Below, in pieces: positions 25,585 through 34,398 of a stretch of 64,000 bases of DNA. The translations under genes were made by a program, and so were the position numbers. This DNA is from GWE2-40-63 sp050179685. GTDB lineage: Bacteria; Bacteroidota; Bacteroidia; Bacteroidales; SZUA-534. Numbering within the stretch: the stretch's first letter is position 1; each line of letters starts with the position of its first letter. The DNA lies in contig JBFXEW010000015.1 in NCBI GenBank assembly GCA_050179685.1, forward strand, positions 53,993-117,992, read 5' to 3'. The notes beneath the pieces are model-generated. The model was not told the origin of the DNA and made no database searches. It saw only the letters and a list, made by a program, of their open reading frames with translations.

Positions 25585-25638
25585 ACTTTAGTCACTCCAG
25601 GTACTCTAATTACTTTAGTCACTCCAGGTACTTCAATT
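25585..25638. repeat. 27-bp direct repeat dimer
   Basis: Two copies of a 27-bp unit abut. The first 21 bases, starting ACTTTAGTCACTCCAGGTAC, are identical at 25585 and 25612; the rest differs slightly. The dimer runs into the 21-bp array that begins at 25647. Confidence 0.85.
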
Positions 25639-25646
25639 GGATAAGG

Positions 25647-25940
25647 CGCACTGCCTGTGGAGTGAAGCGCACCCTTTATGGAGTAACACGCACTGTCCAG
25701 GTTGTGTTACGCACAATGTAAGGTGTAGTACGCACAGTCTGTCTCGTAACACGCACACTCCTTTGCGTAATACGCACTGTCTACCCGGTAACACGCACTG
25801 TCTACCCAGTAACACGCACATTCCATCGCGTAGCACGCACACTCTACCCAGTAACACGCACATTCCATCGCGTAGCATGCACAGTCTACCCTACAACAGG
25901 CACACCGTTTGAGGTGTATTGCGCAGTGTACAGTGTAAAG
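25647..25940. repeat. Fourteen-unit tandem array with exact 21-bp period
   Basis: Fourteen consecutive units, each exactly 21 bp, begin at 25647 and end at 25940. The conserved part is CGCAC at the unit start, preceded by GTAACA or GTAGCA at the end of the previous unit. The middle 9-10 positions vary, but some variants recur (TGTCTACCC, ATTCCATCG). Units in the centre are near-identical and outer units decay. The array lies between convergent genes (the second Cache sensor and dxs). Because 21 is a multiple of three, all frames remain open on both strands and give heptapeptide repeats; these are not regarded as genes. Confidence 0.9.
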
Positions 25941-25984
25941 CAAATAAGGGTTTAGCTTACCTGGTAGCAGAACCTGCTAAAATA

Positions 25985-27934
25985 TTAGGGTTGTTTTACC
26001 TGTTTAAGCTTATTAATCGGGGCAATTTCTTTTTGTTCCATCAGTTCAGTCAGGGTCTGCAAAATTCCTTCAGGGCCATAACCACAAAGTGCATGCAGTT
26101 GTTCGGGAGCTCCTTGTTCCACAAAACGATCGGGGATACCCAAACGTTTTACGGGAACCGAATAAGCATTTTCGGCCATAAATTCAAGCACAGCGCTGCC
26201 AAAGCCGCCCACTAGGGTTCCGTCTTCGATGGTGACAATTTGTTTAAAATTCTTAGCGATGCTATGCAGTAAAGCTTCGTCAATAGGCTTAACAAAGCGC
26301 ATGTCGTAGTGAGCATAATCAATTCCGGCATCCAACAGTCGAGCTGAAATCTGGTTTACAAAATTTCCGGTATTCCCGATAGTGAGCACAGCAAGGTCTT
26401 TTCCCTCACGCACCATTCTTCCTTTACCAATTTCAATTTTCTCAAAAGGCTGTTTCCAGTCGGTAATTACTCCCCGACCTCGCGGATAACGAATAGATAT
26501 GGGGCCCATGTTGGCTTGTTGTGCAGTAAACATCATGTTGCGCAGTTCAATCTCGTCCATGGGAGCAGCAACTATTAAATTGGGAATGCAGCGCATGTAA
26601 GCTATATCGTAAGCCCCATGATGGGTAGCTCCATCTTCACCAACCAATCCTCCGCGGTCGAGACAGAAAACCACATTTAGTTTTTGCAGGGCCACATCGT
26701 GTATCACCTGATCGAAAGCCCGCTGCATAAAGGTTGAATAAATATTGCAAAAAGGAATTAAACCCTGTGCAGCCAGTCCGCCAGAGAAGGTAACGGCATG
26801 TTGTTCGGCAATGCCCACATCAAAAGTACGTTCCGGTAGTGCTTCCATCATCAGGTTCATGCTGCAACCGGTAGGCATTGCGGGTGTAATACCCACTATT
26901 TTCTCGTTTTGCCGGGCCAGTTCAAGCAAAGTTTCACCAAAAACATCCTGAAAGCGCGGTGGAATTGGCTTTAGGTTGTTTCCTTTAATTAATTGACCGG
27001 TTACTTTATCGAAAAGGCCCGGAGCATGCCAGGTGGTTTGATCCAGCTCGGCTTGTTTAAATCCTTTGCCTTTAATGGTTTTTACATGCAATACTTTGGG
27101 GCCGGGAATCTGCTTTAAATCGTCAAGAATTTTGGTAAGATACACCACATCGTGTCCGTCAACGGGGCCAAAGTAGCGAAAATTCATGGCTTCAAAAAAG
27201 TTTCCCTGCTTCATTAAAATGGCTTTTATACCGTGGTCAATCTTTTGAATTAAAGCCTGAGTATTGGGTCCAAAGCGGTTGAGTTTTCCCAGAATATTCC
27301 ACACATCGTCTTTTAAGCGGTTGTAAGTTTTTGATGTGGCAATATCGACCAGGTATTCTTTAAACGCCCCCACATTGGGGTCAATGGCCATGTCGTTATC
27401 GTTCAATATGACCAGCAGGTTCGATTTTTGAACTCCGGCATTGTTAAGCCCTTCAAAAGCCAAACCGCCGGTAAGCGCTCCGTCGCCAATAATGGCAACC
27501 ACATGACGCTCTTTTTCTTTTTTTATTTTTGATGCCACAGCCAAACCCAGTGCTGCCGAAATAGAAGTGCTGGAGTGCCCGACACCAAAGGCATCGTACT
27601 TACTTTCAAAAATATTGGGGAAACCACTAATGCCATTTAATTTGCGATTGGTATGAAAGCGGTCACGTCTTCCGGTTAGGATTTTGTGGCCGTAAGCCTG
27701 ATGCCCGACATCCCATACAAGCTGGTCGTAAGGCGTATTGTAAGCATAGTGCAGGGCTACGGTGAGTTCAACAACACCCAGACTGGCACCAAAGTGGCCG
27801 GGGTGTTCGCAAACCACATCGATAATAAACTGACGTAATTCATCGCTTAAGCGGATTAGCTCCAAGCTCGATAATTTTTTTAAATCTTCGGGAGAATTAA
27901 TGGTAGAAAGTAGTTTGCCCGCCGCCTGTTCCAT
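25985..27934 (-). CDS. dxs: 1-deoxy-D-xylulose-5-phosphate synthase
   Basis: DXS condenses pyruvate and glyceraldehyde-3-phosphate, the first step of the MEP isoprenoid pathway, using thiamine diphosphate. The protein is 649 aa. It shows CEHPGHFGASLGVVELTVAL near the N-terminus, the ThDP/Mg site GDGALTGGLAFEGLNN followed by NDND, and GLVGEDGATHHGAYD in the transketolase-type pyrimidine domain. The C-terminal domain contains DGTLVGGFGSAVLEF. A promoter is visible at 27962-27992, so it need not depend on the upstream membrane-protein gene 116 bp away. The 3' end faces the 21-bp array. Confidence 0.98.
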   Translation of the reverse strand: MEQAAGKLLSTINSPEDLKKLSSLELIRLSDELRQFIIDVVCEHPGHFGASLGVVELTVALHYAYNTPYDQLVWDVGHQAYGHKILTGRRDRFHTNRKLNGISGFPNIFESKYDAFGVGHSSTSISAALGLAVASKIKKEKERHVVAIIGDGALTGGLAFEGLNNAGVQKSNLLVILNDNDMAIDPNVGAFKEYLVDIATSKTYNRLKDDVWNILGKLNRFGPNTQALIQKIDHGIKAILMKQGNFFEAMNFRYFGPVDGHDVVYLTKILDDLKQIPGPKVLHVKTIKGKGFKQAELDQTTWHAPGLFDKVTGQLIKGNNLKPIPPRFQDVFGETLLELARQNEKIVGITPAMPTGCSMNLMMEALPERTFDVGIAEQHAVTFSGGLAAQGLIPFCNIYSTFMQRAFDQVIHDVALQKLNVVFCLDRGGLVGEDGATHHGAYDIAYMRCIPNLIVAAPMDEIELRNMMFTAQQANMGPISIRYPRGRGVITDWKQPFEKIEIGKGRMVREGKDLAVLTIGNTGNFVNQISARLLDAGIDYAHYDMRFVKPIDEALLHSIAKNFKQIVTIEDGTLVGGFGSAVLEFMAENAYSVPVKRLGIPDRFVEQGAPEQLHALCGYGPEGILQTLTELMEQKEIAPINKLKQVKQP

Positions 27935-27961
27935 ACAACAAATTCAATAATAAAAAGTATG

Positions 27962-27992
27962 CAAATATAATATTAATTAGCCTTTGAGGCAA
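27962..27992 (-). promoter_or_regulatory. Promoter of dxs
   Basis: On the minus strand TTG (27992-27990), a 20-nt spacer and TATATTTG (27969-27962) match the Bacteroidota consensus. The dxs ATG is about 28 nt downstream. Confidence 0.65.
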
Positions 27993-28050
27993 TCAGTTTG
28001 TCTTTTGATGATTCTCGTTTTGATAAACAAGGTTTTCAGGTAAACGAAAA

Positions 28051-29109
28051 TTATTTTGCTTTGTTACTTTTTGAACCGAATTTCATCTTTAACCATCGGG
28101 GGAATAAAAAGGCACCAATTATCAAATAGGGATAATAGGTAAACAGGCGCCACAGCAGCGCCATAATTACAGCAATTCCGGCAAAGGGTAAGAAATCGCC
28201 CAGATATTCTGAGAAAATATATTCTGACAGTCCGCTGCCACCGGGTGTTGGGGTAACCAACATCATTATCCACATAACCAGTTGCCGTACAAAAAGCAGG
28301 AAGTGATCGTTTACAACAAAAAATGCCAGAAAAAGGGCATTCACCACCCAATAGCGGGCGGTCCATGAAAAAGCGGTAGCGCCAAAAGCTTTGAGCCAGA
28401 ATTTGAAGTTTTGTTTCTTCAATTCTTTTGAACTTTCGATAATTTCATCACCTGCCCGCGATGCTCCGGCTCTCCAACGGCGTATAAAAGGCAGGCGAAA
28501 AACCAAAAGTAGCAACCATTTCAAGCCTCGCGGATTCATAAATAAACCATAACTAATGGCTACAATCCAAAGAACTTTTAAACCGTAACCGGTAACTGCG
28601 GCAATTAAGTAGGGATTGGTAAAACTAAATCCGCCTCCTATGCTGAACAGCTCTTGCGCATTTACCAGTAACAAAAGCAAAGGAAACATGATAACGAAAT
28701 ACATTTCGTCGAGAAATGAGGTAGCCATTACAACGGCCGAACTTTTTCCAATACCGATTCCTTCTTTATTAACATATAAAATGGCCACGCTGGTTCCTCC
28801 AATAGCGCTTGGAGTAATAGCTGAAGTAAATTCCCAAAGAAAAATAACCCGAATGGCCTGCATCCAGCTTAATTGATTTCCGGTAAGAATACGAATGCGT
28901 ATAATGTAACCCAAATCGCGGATAAACATCATAAAGGCTGCCACGGTTAACCAGAAAATTGAAGCCGTGGTGAATTCAACTGCATCAAAAGCCTCGCGGT
29001 TAAAGTTTTTGAAAAGCATGTAACCAATTACCCCCAAACCTAAAAGTGATGGCAGAATGATTCGTGATACTTTTATCCGATGTAAGGGACTTTCCGGTTT
29101 GTGAGTCAT
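28051..29109 (-). CDS. LPG-synthase-like flippase-domain membrane protein (UPF0104)
   Basis: A 352-aa polytopic membrane protein of the lysylphosphatidylglycerol synthase transmembrane family (PF03706 type). Typical pieces are FIRDLGYIIRIRILTG, IFLWEFTSAITPSAIGGTSV and VTPTPGGSGLSEY, with about eight hydrophobic segments. Only the flippase-like membrane part is present; the aminoacyl transferase domain of true MprF is absent. Such proteins are thought to move lipids or lipid-linked molecules, but the substrate here is unknown. It lies 89 bp downstream of a large outer-membrane protein gene and 116 bp upstream of dxs on the same strand, so loose co-transcription is possible. Confidence 0.88.
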   Translation of the reverse strand: MTHKPESPLHRIKVSRIILPSLLGLGVIGYMLFKNFNREAFDAVEFTTASIFWLTVAAFMMFIRDLGYIIRIRILTGNQLSWMQAIRVIFLWEFTSAITPSAIGGTSVAILYVNKEGIGIGKSSAVVMATSFLDEMYFVIMFPLLLLLVNAQELFSIGGGFSFTNPYLIAAVTGYGLKVLWIVAISYGLFMNPRGLKWLLLLVFRLPFIRRWRAGASRAGDEIIESSKELKKQNFKFWLKAFGATAFSWTARYWVVNALFLAFFVVNDHFLLFVRQLVMWIMMLVTPTPGGSGLSEYIFSEYLGDFLPFAGIAVIMALLWRLFTYYPYLIIGAFLFPRWLKMKFGSKSNKAK

Positions 29110-29198
29110 AGTGTTGTTTTACTTGGAGGCACAATATATTAATTCAAGTTATTAATACAAAACAGGGTTTAAAAAGATTTGAGTTGCATGTATTATTT

Positions 29199-32100
29199 TT
29201 AAAAGAAAGCCACCAGACTGAACTGACCGGTGTGAATGGTGTTTAAATCGGCGGGCTTTCGTCCGGAATAATTGGCCGTGAACCGCAAAAACTCATTCAG
29301 ATTTCGGGTAATGTTTACGCTCCATTTAAAGTTTTTTCCGGCAGCGTTTCCTTCCATCATGGTATAAGCAGCCGATGTGTTTTCGTCGCCTTTAAACCGA
29401 TTGTTAATAAATGCCGTGCTTAAGATAATGTATCCCTTCGAAGGCGAATTATATTTTAATTCGGGCGATATTTCCTGAAAAAGCAGGTGCTGGTTTCCCC
29501 AGGTATTTTCTTTTTGTTTGATGCTGTATTTAAGTGAAATCCGAAAGCGTATTCCGGGTTGCCATTGCGCAGTTAAACTGTTGCTTTGCGAATTTATCCG
29601 GTAGTTTTTTGTGTTAAAGAATTCTGATTCGTACCTTCTCTTTTGGGTCGATAAGGTGTTTAAAAGTAACAATTCGGCCGTTAAATTCCAACGTACTTTA
29701 AGTTCATGAAGTTGAAGCATCGACTCATCGAATCCGTTAACCAATAAGCTTTTTTGCTTTTGCTGACTTAGGGTGTAATCGGCACCAAATTTTGGGTGGC
29801 TCCGGTTAAACGAAAAGGTGTTGCGCATGGCATTGTTTGTGCTTATTATCTGGCTGTCGGCATACGAACTGGTAAACGGATTCATTCGGGCTTCCAATTT
29901 GCTTTGACTGTGTTTTTGAAATATGCGCAGGCTCAACTGATTGGAAAAACGGGAAGCCAGTTTTTTAATTCCCGTTTCGTTTTTCCAAAGCGCATCGGGA
30001 TTAATTTTCAAGGTTTCGTTCAGTTTTACTGAATAAACTTTAAGGTATTCGCTTGTGGGCGTGTACATTTTAATGTAATTGGCTTCCTCGGGAATTGCAG
30101 CCAGCTCAAACTCGTTCAATTCCGGCTGATTGTTGTTGTTCAAATCGACCCAGGTATAATTTCCCTGCCCGGGTGCAACTTCAAGGTAAGCGTATTCCTT
30201 TTTTGATTCCAGTCCGCTGCCCATTTCGTAAAAAGTATATAAAGTTACCAGTCGTTTTTTCACGTTTAATTGATGCTCAAGCCGGGCCAGCAGGTTTTGT
30301 TCACTTTTTAGGTTTGGCAGCAGGCTGTCGTTTATAACGTTAAGGTTTCGCCAGGTAACCGCCGTTCGCAATTGATTGTTTCGGTTTTTGGCCACTTGCA
30401 TTTCGAACGATACATCGTCGGACACCGACGATTTTACCAGCTGATTCTGAAAAGGCGAAAAATCGATGCGGTTTTTGTAAGCAATACGTGCCTGTTGCGA
30501 AGAACTGTCGCCATAATTAAGGAACGTTCCGGTTTCAGAAAAAAGTTGACTTTGATTAAGCAAACTGTCGGAATTACCTAAAAATAGTTTGTTGTGCTCC
30601 ATTTGATGCCTTACTCCGGCTTCCCATTTTTTGTGGGTGAAAGCCAACGAGGTGTGGTGCTGGTAAAAAGTTGAATTGAATGTGCTTCCCTTGGTGTTAA
30701 GGTAGGAGCCATCGGCAGTTAAGCTTAGTTTCCCGTTCTTAACCATTGCTTTGAATAAGGTTTTTGAACCTTCGTATTCCGTTCCCTTATTCAAATATTC
30801 CTGGATTAGAGAAAAAGAATGAAGTTGTTTTTTGCTCAAAGTGATGCCGGAACTTATATAATGTTCGTTGCTTTTTAATCCGTTTAACAGGTTCCATTCC
30901 CGTTCAAATTCAGCCGGTCTGAAGCGCTCCAGCGGATTAAAATGTTTGTGGATGAAATTGTAGTGAGCAAATACCGCCAAATCCGATGCGTTTAACTTGA
31001 TTTTTTGTTGGTATCGGGTGCTAAGGGCATAGCCATTATTGTCGTACGAATCGAGATTCGAGAAGGTGTTCAAATCTTTTTGCGAATAAGCCAATTCGGT
31101 TTCAATGTTAATGTTTTTGGTTGGCTTAAAGCTGCTTTTAATCAGAGCCAATTGTTGTTTTTTAGGGGGAATCAACAATTGAACCGGTTCGTAATTTCCC
31201 TGAGGAATACCATTTTGTGGGGCAATCCATTGGTACATTTTTCCATTGGTGGCTGAAAGTATGCGAATGTAATTGCCCCTGTTTTCGCCAACCAACGAAA
31301 ATCCTGCCTGATAAAATGCGCTGTCGGGATGGTTTGAATAAACCAGAATGCTATCGTAAAAATAACCACTTACAAGGGTGTCAATCATTTTGTACAGTAC
31401 CCGGTTTTGGTCGAAAGCAATGCTGTCGATATTCTGAACCACGCTGCCTTTTATGTTGTCGCCGGCAAGTTCAAGAACCTTTTTTTCAAAAGGATTTATT
31501 TCCTGATTTACGGGCTGGTTTTTTGCATCGCCTTCGGTAAAGTATTGAACTGAGATGGATCCTTTTTCGTAGTTCAACTCTTGGTCGGTATAAAACAAAA
31601 AGCGGTTGTAGTTTTTGTCAGAATATTCAAATTCCACAATTATACGCGATTTGTTGTTTATCATGTGTTTTGGATTGAATGTGAGTTCTGCGGTGTTGTA
31701 GTCCATAACATAGTCGGCTTTTTCGCCTCGTTCCAGCAGTATTCCATTTAAAAAAACCTTTTCAGTTCCGGCCAGCACCACCACAAATGTTTCGTTGTTG
31801 GCCCCTTTCAGTTGGTATGGTCCCTGAATGCCTTCGGTTCCCAAAAATTCCATTCGGTTAAAGCTGCCTTTAGCCACAGCTGCACTTACCCGGTTGCGCG
31901 TATTTCGGTTTTTTGCCGGCTTGTTGCTTTGGGTTTGCAAATCGAGTCCCTGAACTTTACGATTAAACTTTAAAAAGTAACTGTTGCTTTCGTTTAATTT
32001 TAAATCGCCAATTTGCAGCGAATGTTTTTCATTATAGATGCGCATGTAAATTTGATCGAACTCATTTATTTGTTGTGAGTAACCGTCGGGTTGCATGGGA

Positions 32101-32645
32101 ATGGAATTGTCTGACATTACTGCATCAATAAAAACATCTTCTGAAAGTTTTCCTTTTATTTGCAGGTTTAATGTGGAGTTCAGTCCCATATTCTGGTTGT
32201 TGCCCACATTTATTCCCCGGGCAATGGTTCCGCTTACTTCCAGGGTATTTTGGTCAATAGGGTATGCGTTTCCATTTATGCGCTCATAAGTTTCTTCCTG
32301 TTTGCCCGAAACCTTTTCTGGTTTTCTGTCAAAAATCAACGAAGGTTTAGTTGATGACGAAAAATTAAGGGGGAACACCCGATAGCTAAATGTTGTGTTT
32401 CTGTTTTTATTGACGGCATTTAGCCAATGGAACAGTGTGGTAGAATAATTTATTTCGAAATCGACACCTTCTTTCAACACTTGGGTTTCCTGGCTAACAA
32501 TTAATGAACTGGGAACAATGCTTAAACTGTCGAGTTGCACCGAATCGGCTATAGCAATGGTTTTTTGCCGCAAATTCGACCAGCTCTGGCCCTGGGCAAA
32601 AATACCGATGCTAAGAAAAACGATAAGGCAATATAGCTTCTTCAA
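29199..32645 (-). CDS. Large predicted outer-membrane beta-barrel protein of unknown function
   Basis: A 1148-aa protein I cannot assign to a named family. It has a signal peptide (KKLYCLIVFLSIGIFAQGQS). A beta-rich N-terminal part contains VLKEGVDFEINYSTTLFHWL and RGINVGNNQNMGLNSTLNLQ, a style seen in the SprA/gliding-type large surface proteins of Bacteroidota. An EF-like WVDLNNNNQPELNEFE loop occurs at about residues 845-860. The last 350 residues alternate aromatic and polar residues and end with Phe-Phe, as in outer-membrane barrels. The start codon is TTG; no in-frame ATG gives a signal peptide. No partner transporter genes are adjacent. Confidence 0.7.
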   Translation of the reverse strand: MKKLYCLIVFLSIGIFAQGQSWSNLRQKTIAIADSVQLDSLSIVPSSLIVSQETQVLKEGVDFEINYSTTLFHWLNAVNKNRNTTFSYRVFPLNFSSSTKPSLIFDRKPEKVSGKQEETYERINGNAYPIDQNTLEVSGTIARGINVGNNQNMGLNSTLNLQIKGKLSEDVFIDAVMSDNSIPMQPDGYSQQINEFDQIYMRIYNEKHSLQIGDLKLNESNSYFLKFNRKVQGLDLQTQSNKPAKNRNTRNRVSAAVAKGSFNRMEFLGTEGIQGPYQLKGANNETFVVVLAGTEKVFLNGILLERGEKADYVMDYNTAELTFNPKHMINNKSRIIVEFEYSDKNYNRFLFYTDQELNYEKGSISVQYFTEGDAKNQPVNQEINPFEKKVLELAGDNIKGSVVQNIDSIAFDQNRVLYKMIDTLVSGYFYDSILVYSNHPDSAFYQAGFSLVGENRGNYIRILSATNGKMYQWIAPQNGIPQGNYEPVQLLIPPKKQQLALIKSSFKPTKNINIETELAYSQKDLNTFSNLDSYDNNGYALSTRYQQKIKLNASDLAVFAHYNFIHKHFNPLERFRPAEFEREWNLLNGLKSNEHYISSGITLSKKQLHSFSLIQEYLNKGTEYEGSKTLFKAMVKNGKLSLTADGSYLNTKGSTFNSTFYQHHTSLAFTHKKWEAGVRHQMEHNKLFLGNSDSLLNQSQLFSETGTFLNYGDSSSQQARIAYKNRIDFSPFQNQLVKSSVSDDVSFEMQVAKNRNNQLRTAVTWRNLNVINDSLLPNLKSEQNLLARLEHQLNVKKRLVTLYTFYEMGSGLESKKEYAYLEVAPGQGNYTWVDLNNNNQPELNEFELAAIPEEANYIKMYTPTSEYLKVYSVKLNETLKINPDALWKNETGIKKLASRFSNQLSLRIFQKHSQSKLEARMNPFTSSYADSQIISTNNAMRNTFSFNRSHPKFGADYTLSQQKQKSLLVNGFDESMLQLHELKVRWNLTAELLLLNTLSTQKRRYESEFFNTKNYRINSQSNSLTAQWQPGIRFRISLKYSIKQKENTWGNQHLLFQEISPELKYNSPSKGYIILSTAFINNRFKGDENTSAAYTMMEGNAAGKNFKWSVNITRNLNEFLRFTANYSGRKPADLNTIHTGQFSLVAFF

Positions 32646-32817
32646 TGCAAATAAGTATATCCGGTTTATTTTATAAATATAAATTATTGTGTGGCATTAT
32701 AGGGAATTCATTGCTGCTTTGTTGTAAATTTTTAATAAAGGTTGGGAATTCGTTGTACTGAAAACAAGCAGCAGATCAGTTTTTAGCCGGTCAAATAATA
32801 TGGAATGATAATATTGT

Positions 32818-32825
32818 TACCTTTG
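32818..32825 (+). promoter_or_regulatory. Candidate -7 element upstream of kdtA
   Basis: TACCTTTG fits TAnnTTTG about 98 nt before the kdtA start. The -33 element is not clear. Confidence 0.4.
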
Positions 32826-32923
32826 AGCCTGTTTAAAAGGAATGCCGGTTTTTTTCCGACAAACATTTTATATCAAAAGGAATCGGGTACTACCAAACTA
32901 TTGAATACAATAACAGATTAGTG

Positions 32924-34147
32924 ATGCGGTTTTTATACAATTTAGGAATCTGGTTTTATGTTGGTGCCATTTATGTTGCCAGCTTGTTTAATCAAAAAGC
33001 AAAACAATGGGTTAAAGGTCGCCAAAACTGGTATAGAAACCTTAAGGCGGCGTTTGATAACGATGCACAAACAGCCTGGTTTCATGTTTCATCGTTGGGC
33101 GAGTTTGAGCAGGGAAGGCCGGTAATAGAAGGTTTTCGTAAGTTGCATCCCGAAATTAAAATTGTGCTCACTTTTTTCTCTCCTTCAGGCTACGAAATCA
33201 GAAAAGATTATCCGGGAGTTGATTACGTTTGTTATTTGCCCATCGATTCCCGACGCAACGCCAAAAAGTTTGTGTCGCTGCTAAACCCCTCGTATGCTTT
33301 CTTTGTAAAGTACGATTTTTGGTTTCACTACCTGAAACAATTGCATTCCCAACAAATCCCCACTTATATTTTTTCAGCTATTTTCAGGCCGCAACAATTG
33401 TTTTTTAAATGGTATGGCGCCTGGTACCGAAACATGCTTCGTTTTTTTACCCGAATTTATGTTCAAAACGAAACTTCGAAAGCATTATTGGAATCCATTG
33501 GTATCACTCAGGTTGAGGTGGGAGGCGACACCCGCTTCGACAGGGTTTACGATTTGGCCACTGCTGCCAAACCCATCGATTTAATTACGCAGTTTGCATC
33601 GGGTAAACCGCTGATTGTTGCCGGAAGCACCTGGGAAAAAGACGAAGAATTGCTGGCTGTATTTGCTGAAAAGAATAGCGGAAAATACCAGTGGATTATT
33701 GCTCCGCACGAAGTGCACGAAGGACATATTCAAAAAATAGAAGCGCTTTTTCAGCAGCCCGTGCTGCGTTTCTCAAATGCGAATGCCGATAATATTAAAA
33801 AAGCCGATGTACTACTTATCGACAGTATAGGAATTCTGTCGTCGCTCTACCGCTACGGAAATCTGGCCTACATTGGCGGTGGATTCGGGAAAGGAATTCA
33901 CAACATTCTTGAAGCGGCTACTTATGGTTTGCCCGTAGTTTTTGGACCTAATTACCTCCGGTTTCAGGAAGCTTGCGATTTAATTGAACGACAATCGGCG
34001 TTTTCCATTCAAAATTATGCAGCGCTCGAAACAACACTTCAACAATTATTAAAAGATGCTGTTTTTTGCAAAAATGCAGGCAAAAATGCATCGCAATATG
34101 TGAACGAAATGCGTGGTGGAACAAAAAAAATATTGAGTAAATTATAG
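32924..34147 (+). CDS. kdtA: 3-deoxy-D-manno-octulosonic acid (KDO) transferase
   Basis: KdtA/WaaA attaches KDO to lipid A precursors at the inner membrane, a committed step in LPS core synthesis. The 407-aa protein has an N-terminal membrane-associated helix (MRFLYNLGIWFYVGAIYVAS), then WFHVSSLGEFEQGRPVIEG. The KDO-transferase pieces VKYDFWFHYL, AGSTWEKDEE, APHEVHEGHI and GGGFGKGIHNILEAATYGLP VVFGPNY follow. ATG at 32924 is preferred over the GTG one codon upstream. It is single on its strand, with no other LPS genes nearby. Confidence 0.95.
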   Translation: MRFLYNLGIWFYVGAIYVASLFNQKAKQWVKGRQNWYRNLKAAFDNDAQTAWFHVSSLGEFEQGRPVIEGFRKLHPEIKIVLTFFSPSGYEIRKDYPGVDYVCYLPIDSRRNAKKFVSLLNPSYAFFVKYDFWFHYLKQLHSQQIPTYIFSAIFRPQQLFFKWYGAWYRNMLRFFTRIYVQNETSKALLESIGITQVEVGGDTRFDRVYDLATAAKPIDLITQFASGKPLIVAGSTWEKDEELLAVFAEKNSGKYQWIIAPHEVHEGHIQKIEALFQQPVLRFSNANADNIKKADVLLIDSIGILSSLYRYGNLAYIGGGFGKGIHNILEAATYGLPVVFGPNYLRFQEACDLIERQSAFSIQNYAALETTLQQLLKDAVFCKNAGKNASQYVNEMRGGTKKILSKL

Positions 34148-34398
34148 CTTAACTCGTTCTACAATACACCCCTTTTGTAAATAAGACCTCCAACTCTTTA
34201 TTTAGGCGAAATCTGAGAAATCAACGGGATAATTAATTGATAAGCAATTTATTAGTCGTTTCTTTTTCTTAATTGTTAATAAGTGAATTTCAGAAATTTT
34301 AGCTTATGAACTATTTTCGCATAGCGTTTCTGTCACCCTCAGAAGTTCAAGAAACAAATTAATTAAAGAGAGTTACAAACCGGGTAAAACGTGCAAAA

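Noticed and set aside
25647..25940. 21-bp array as a CRISPR or plasmid iteron origin
   Set aside because: Repeats and variable parts are far too short for CRISPR. No replication initiator gene, DnaA box cluster or partition gene is nearby, so an origin cannot be supported.
25633..25943. Three overlapping open frames (about 78-91 codons) within the 21-bp array encoding heptapeptide repeats rich in Cys, His or Thr
   Set aside because: They are a direct consequence of a repeat length divisible by three with few stop codons; frames on both strands are open at once, and no promoter or start context favours one.
34148..34398. Cobalamin riboswitch before the B12-dependent ribonucleotide reductase
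   Set aside because: No B12-box (GCCACTG-like) sequence or matching architecture was found in the 250-bp leader.
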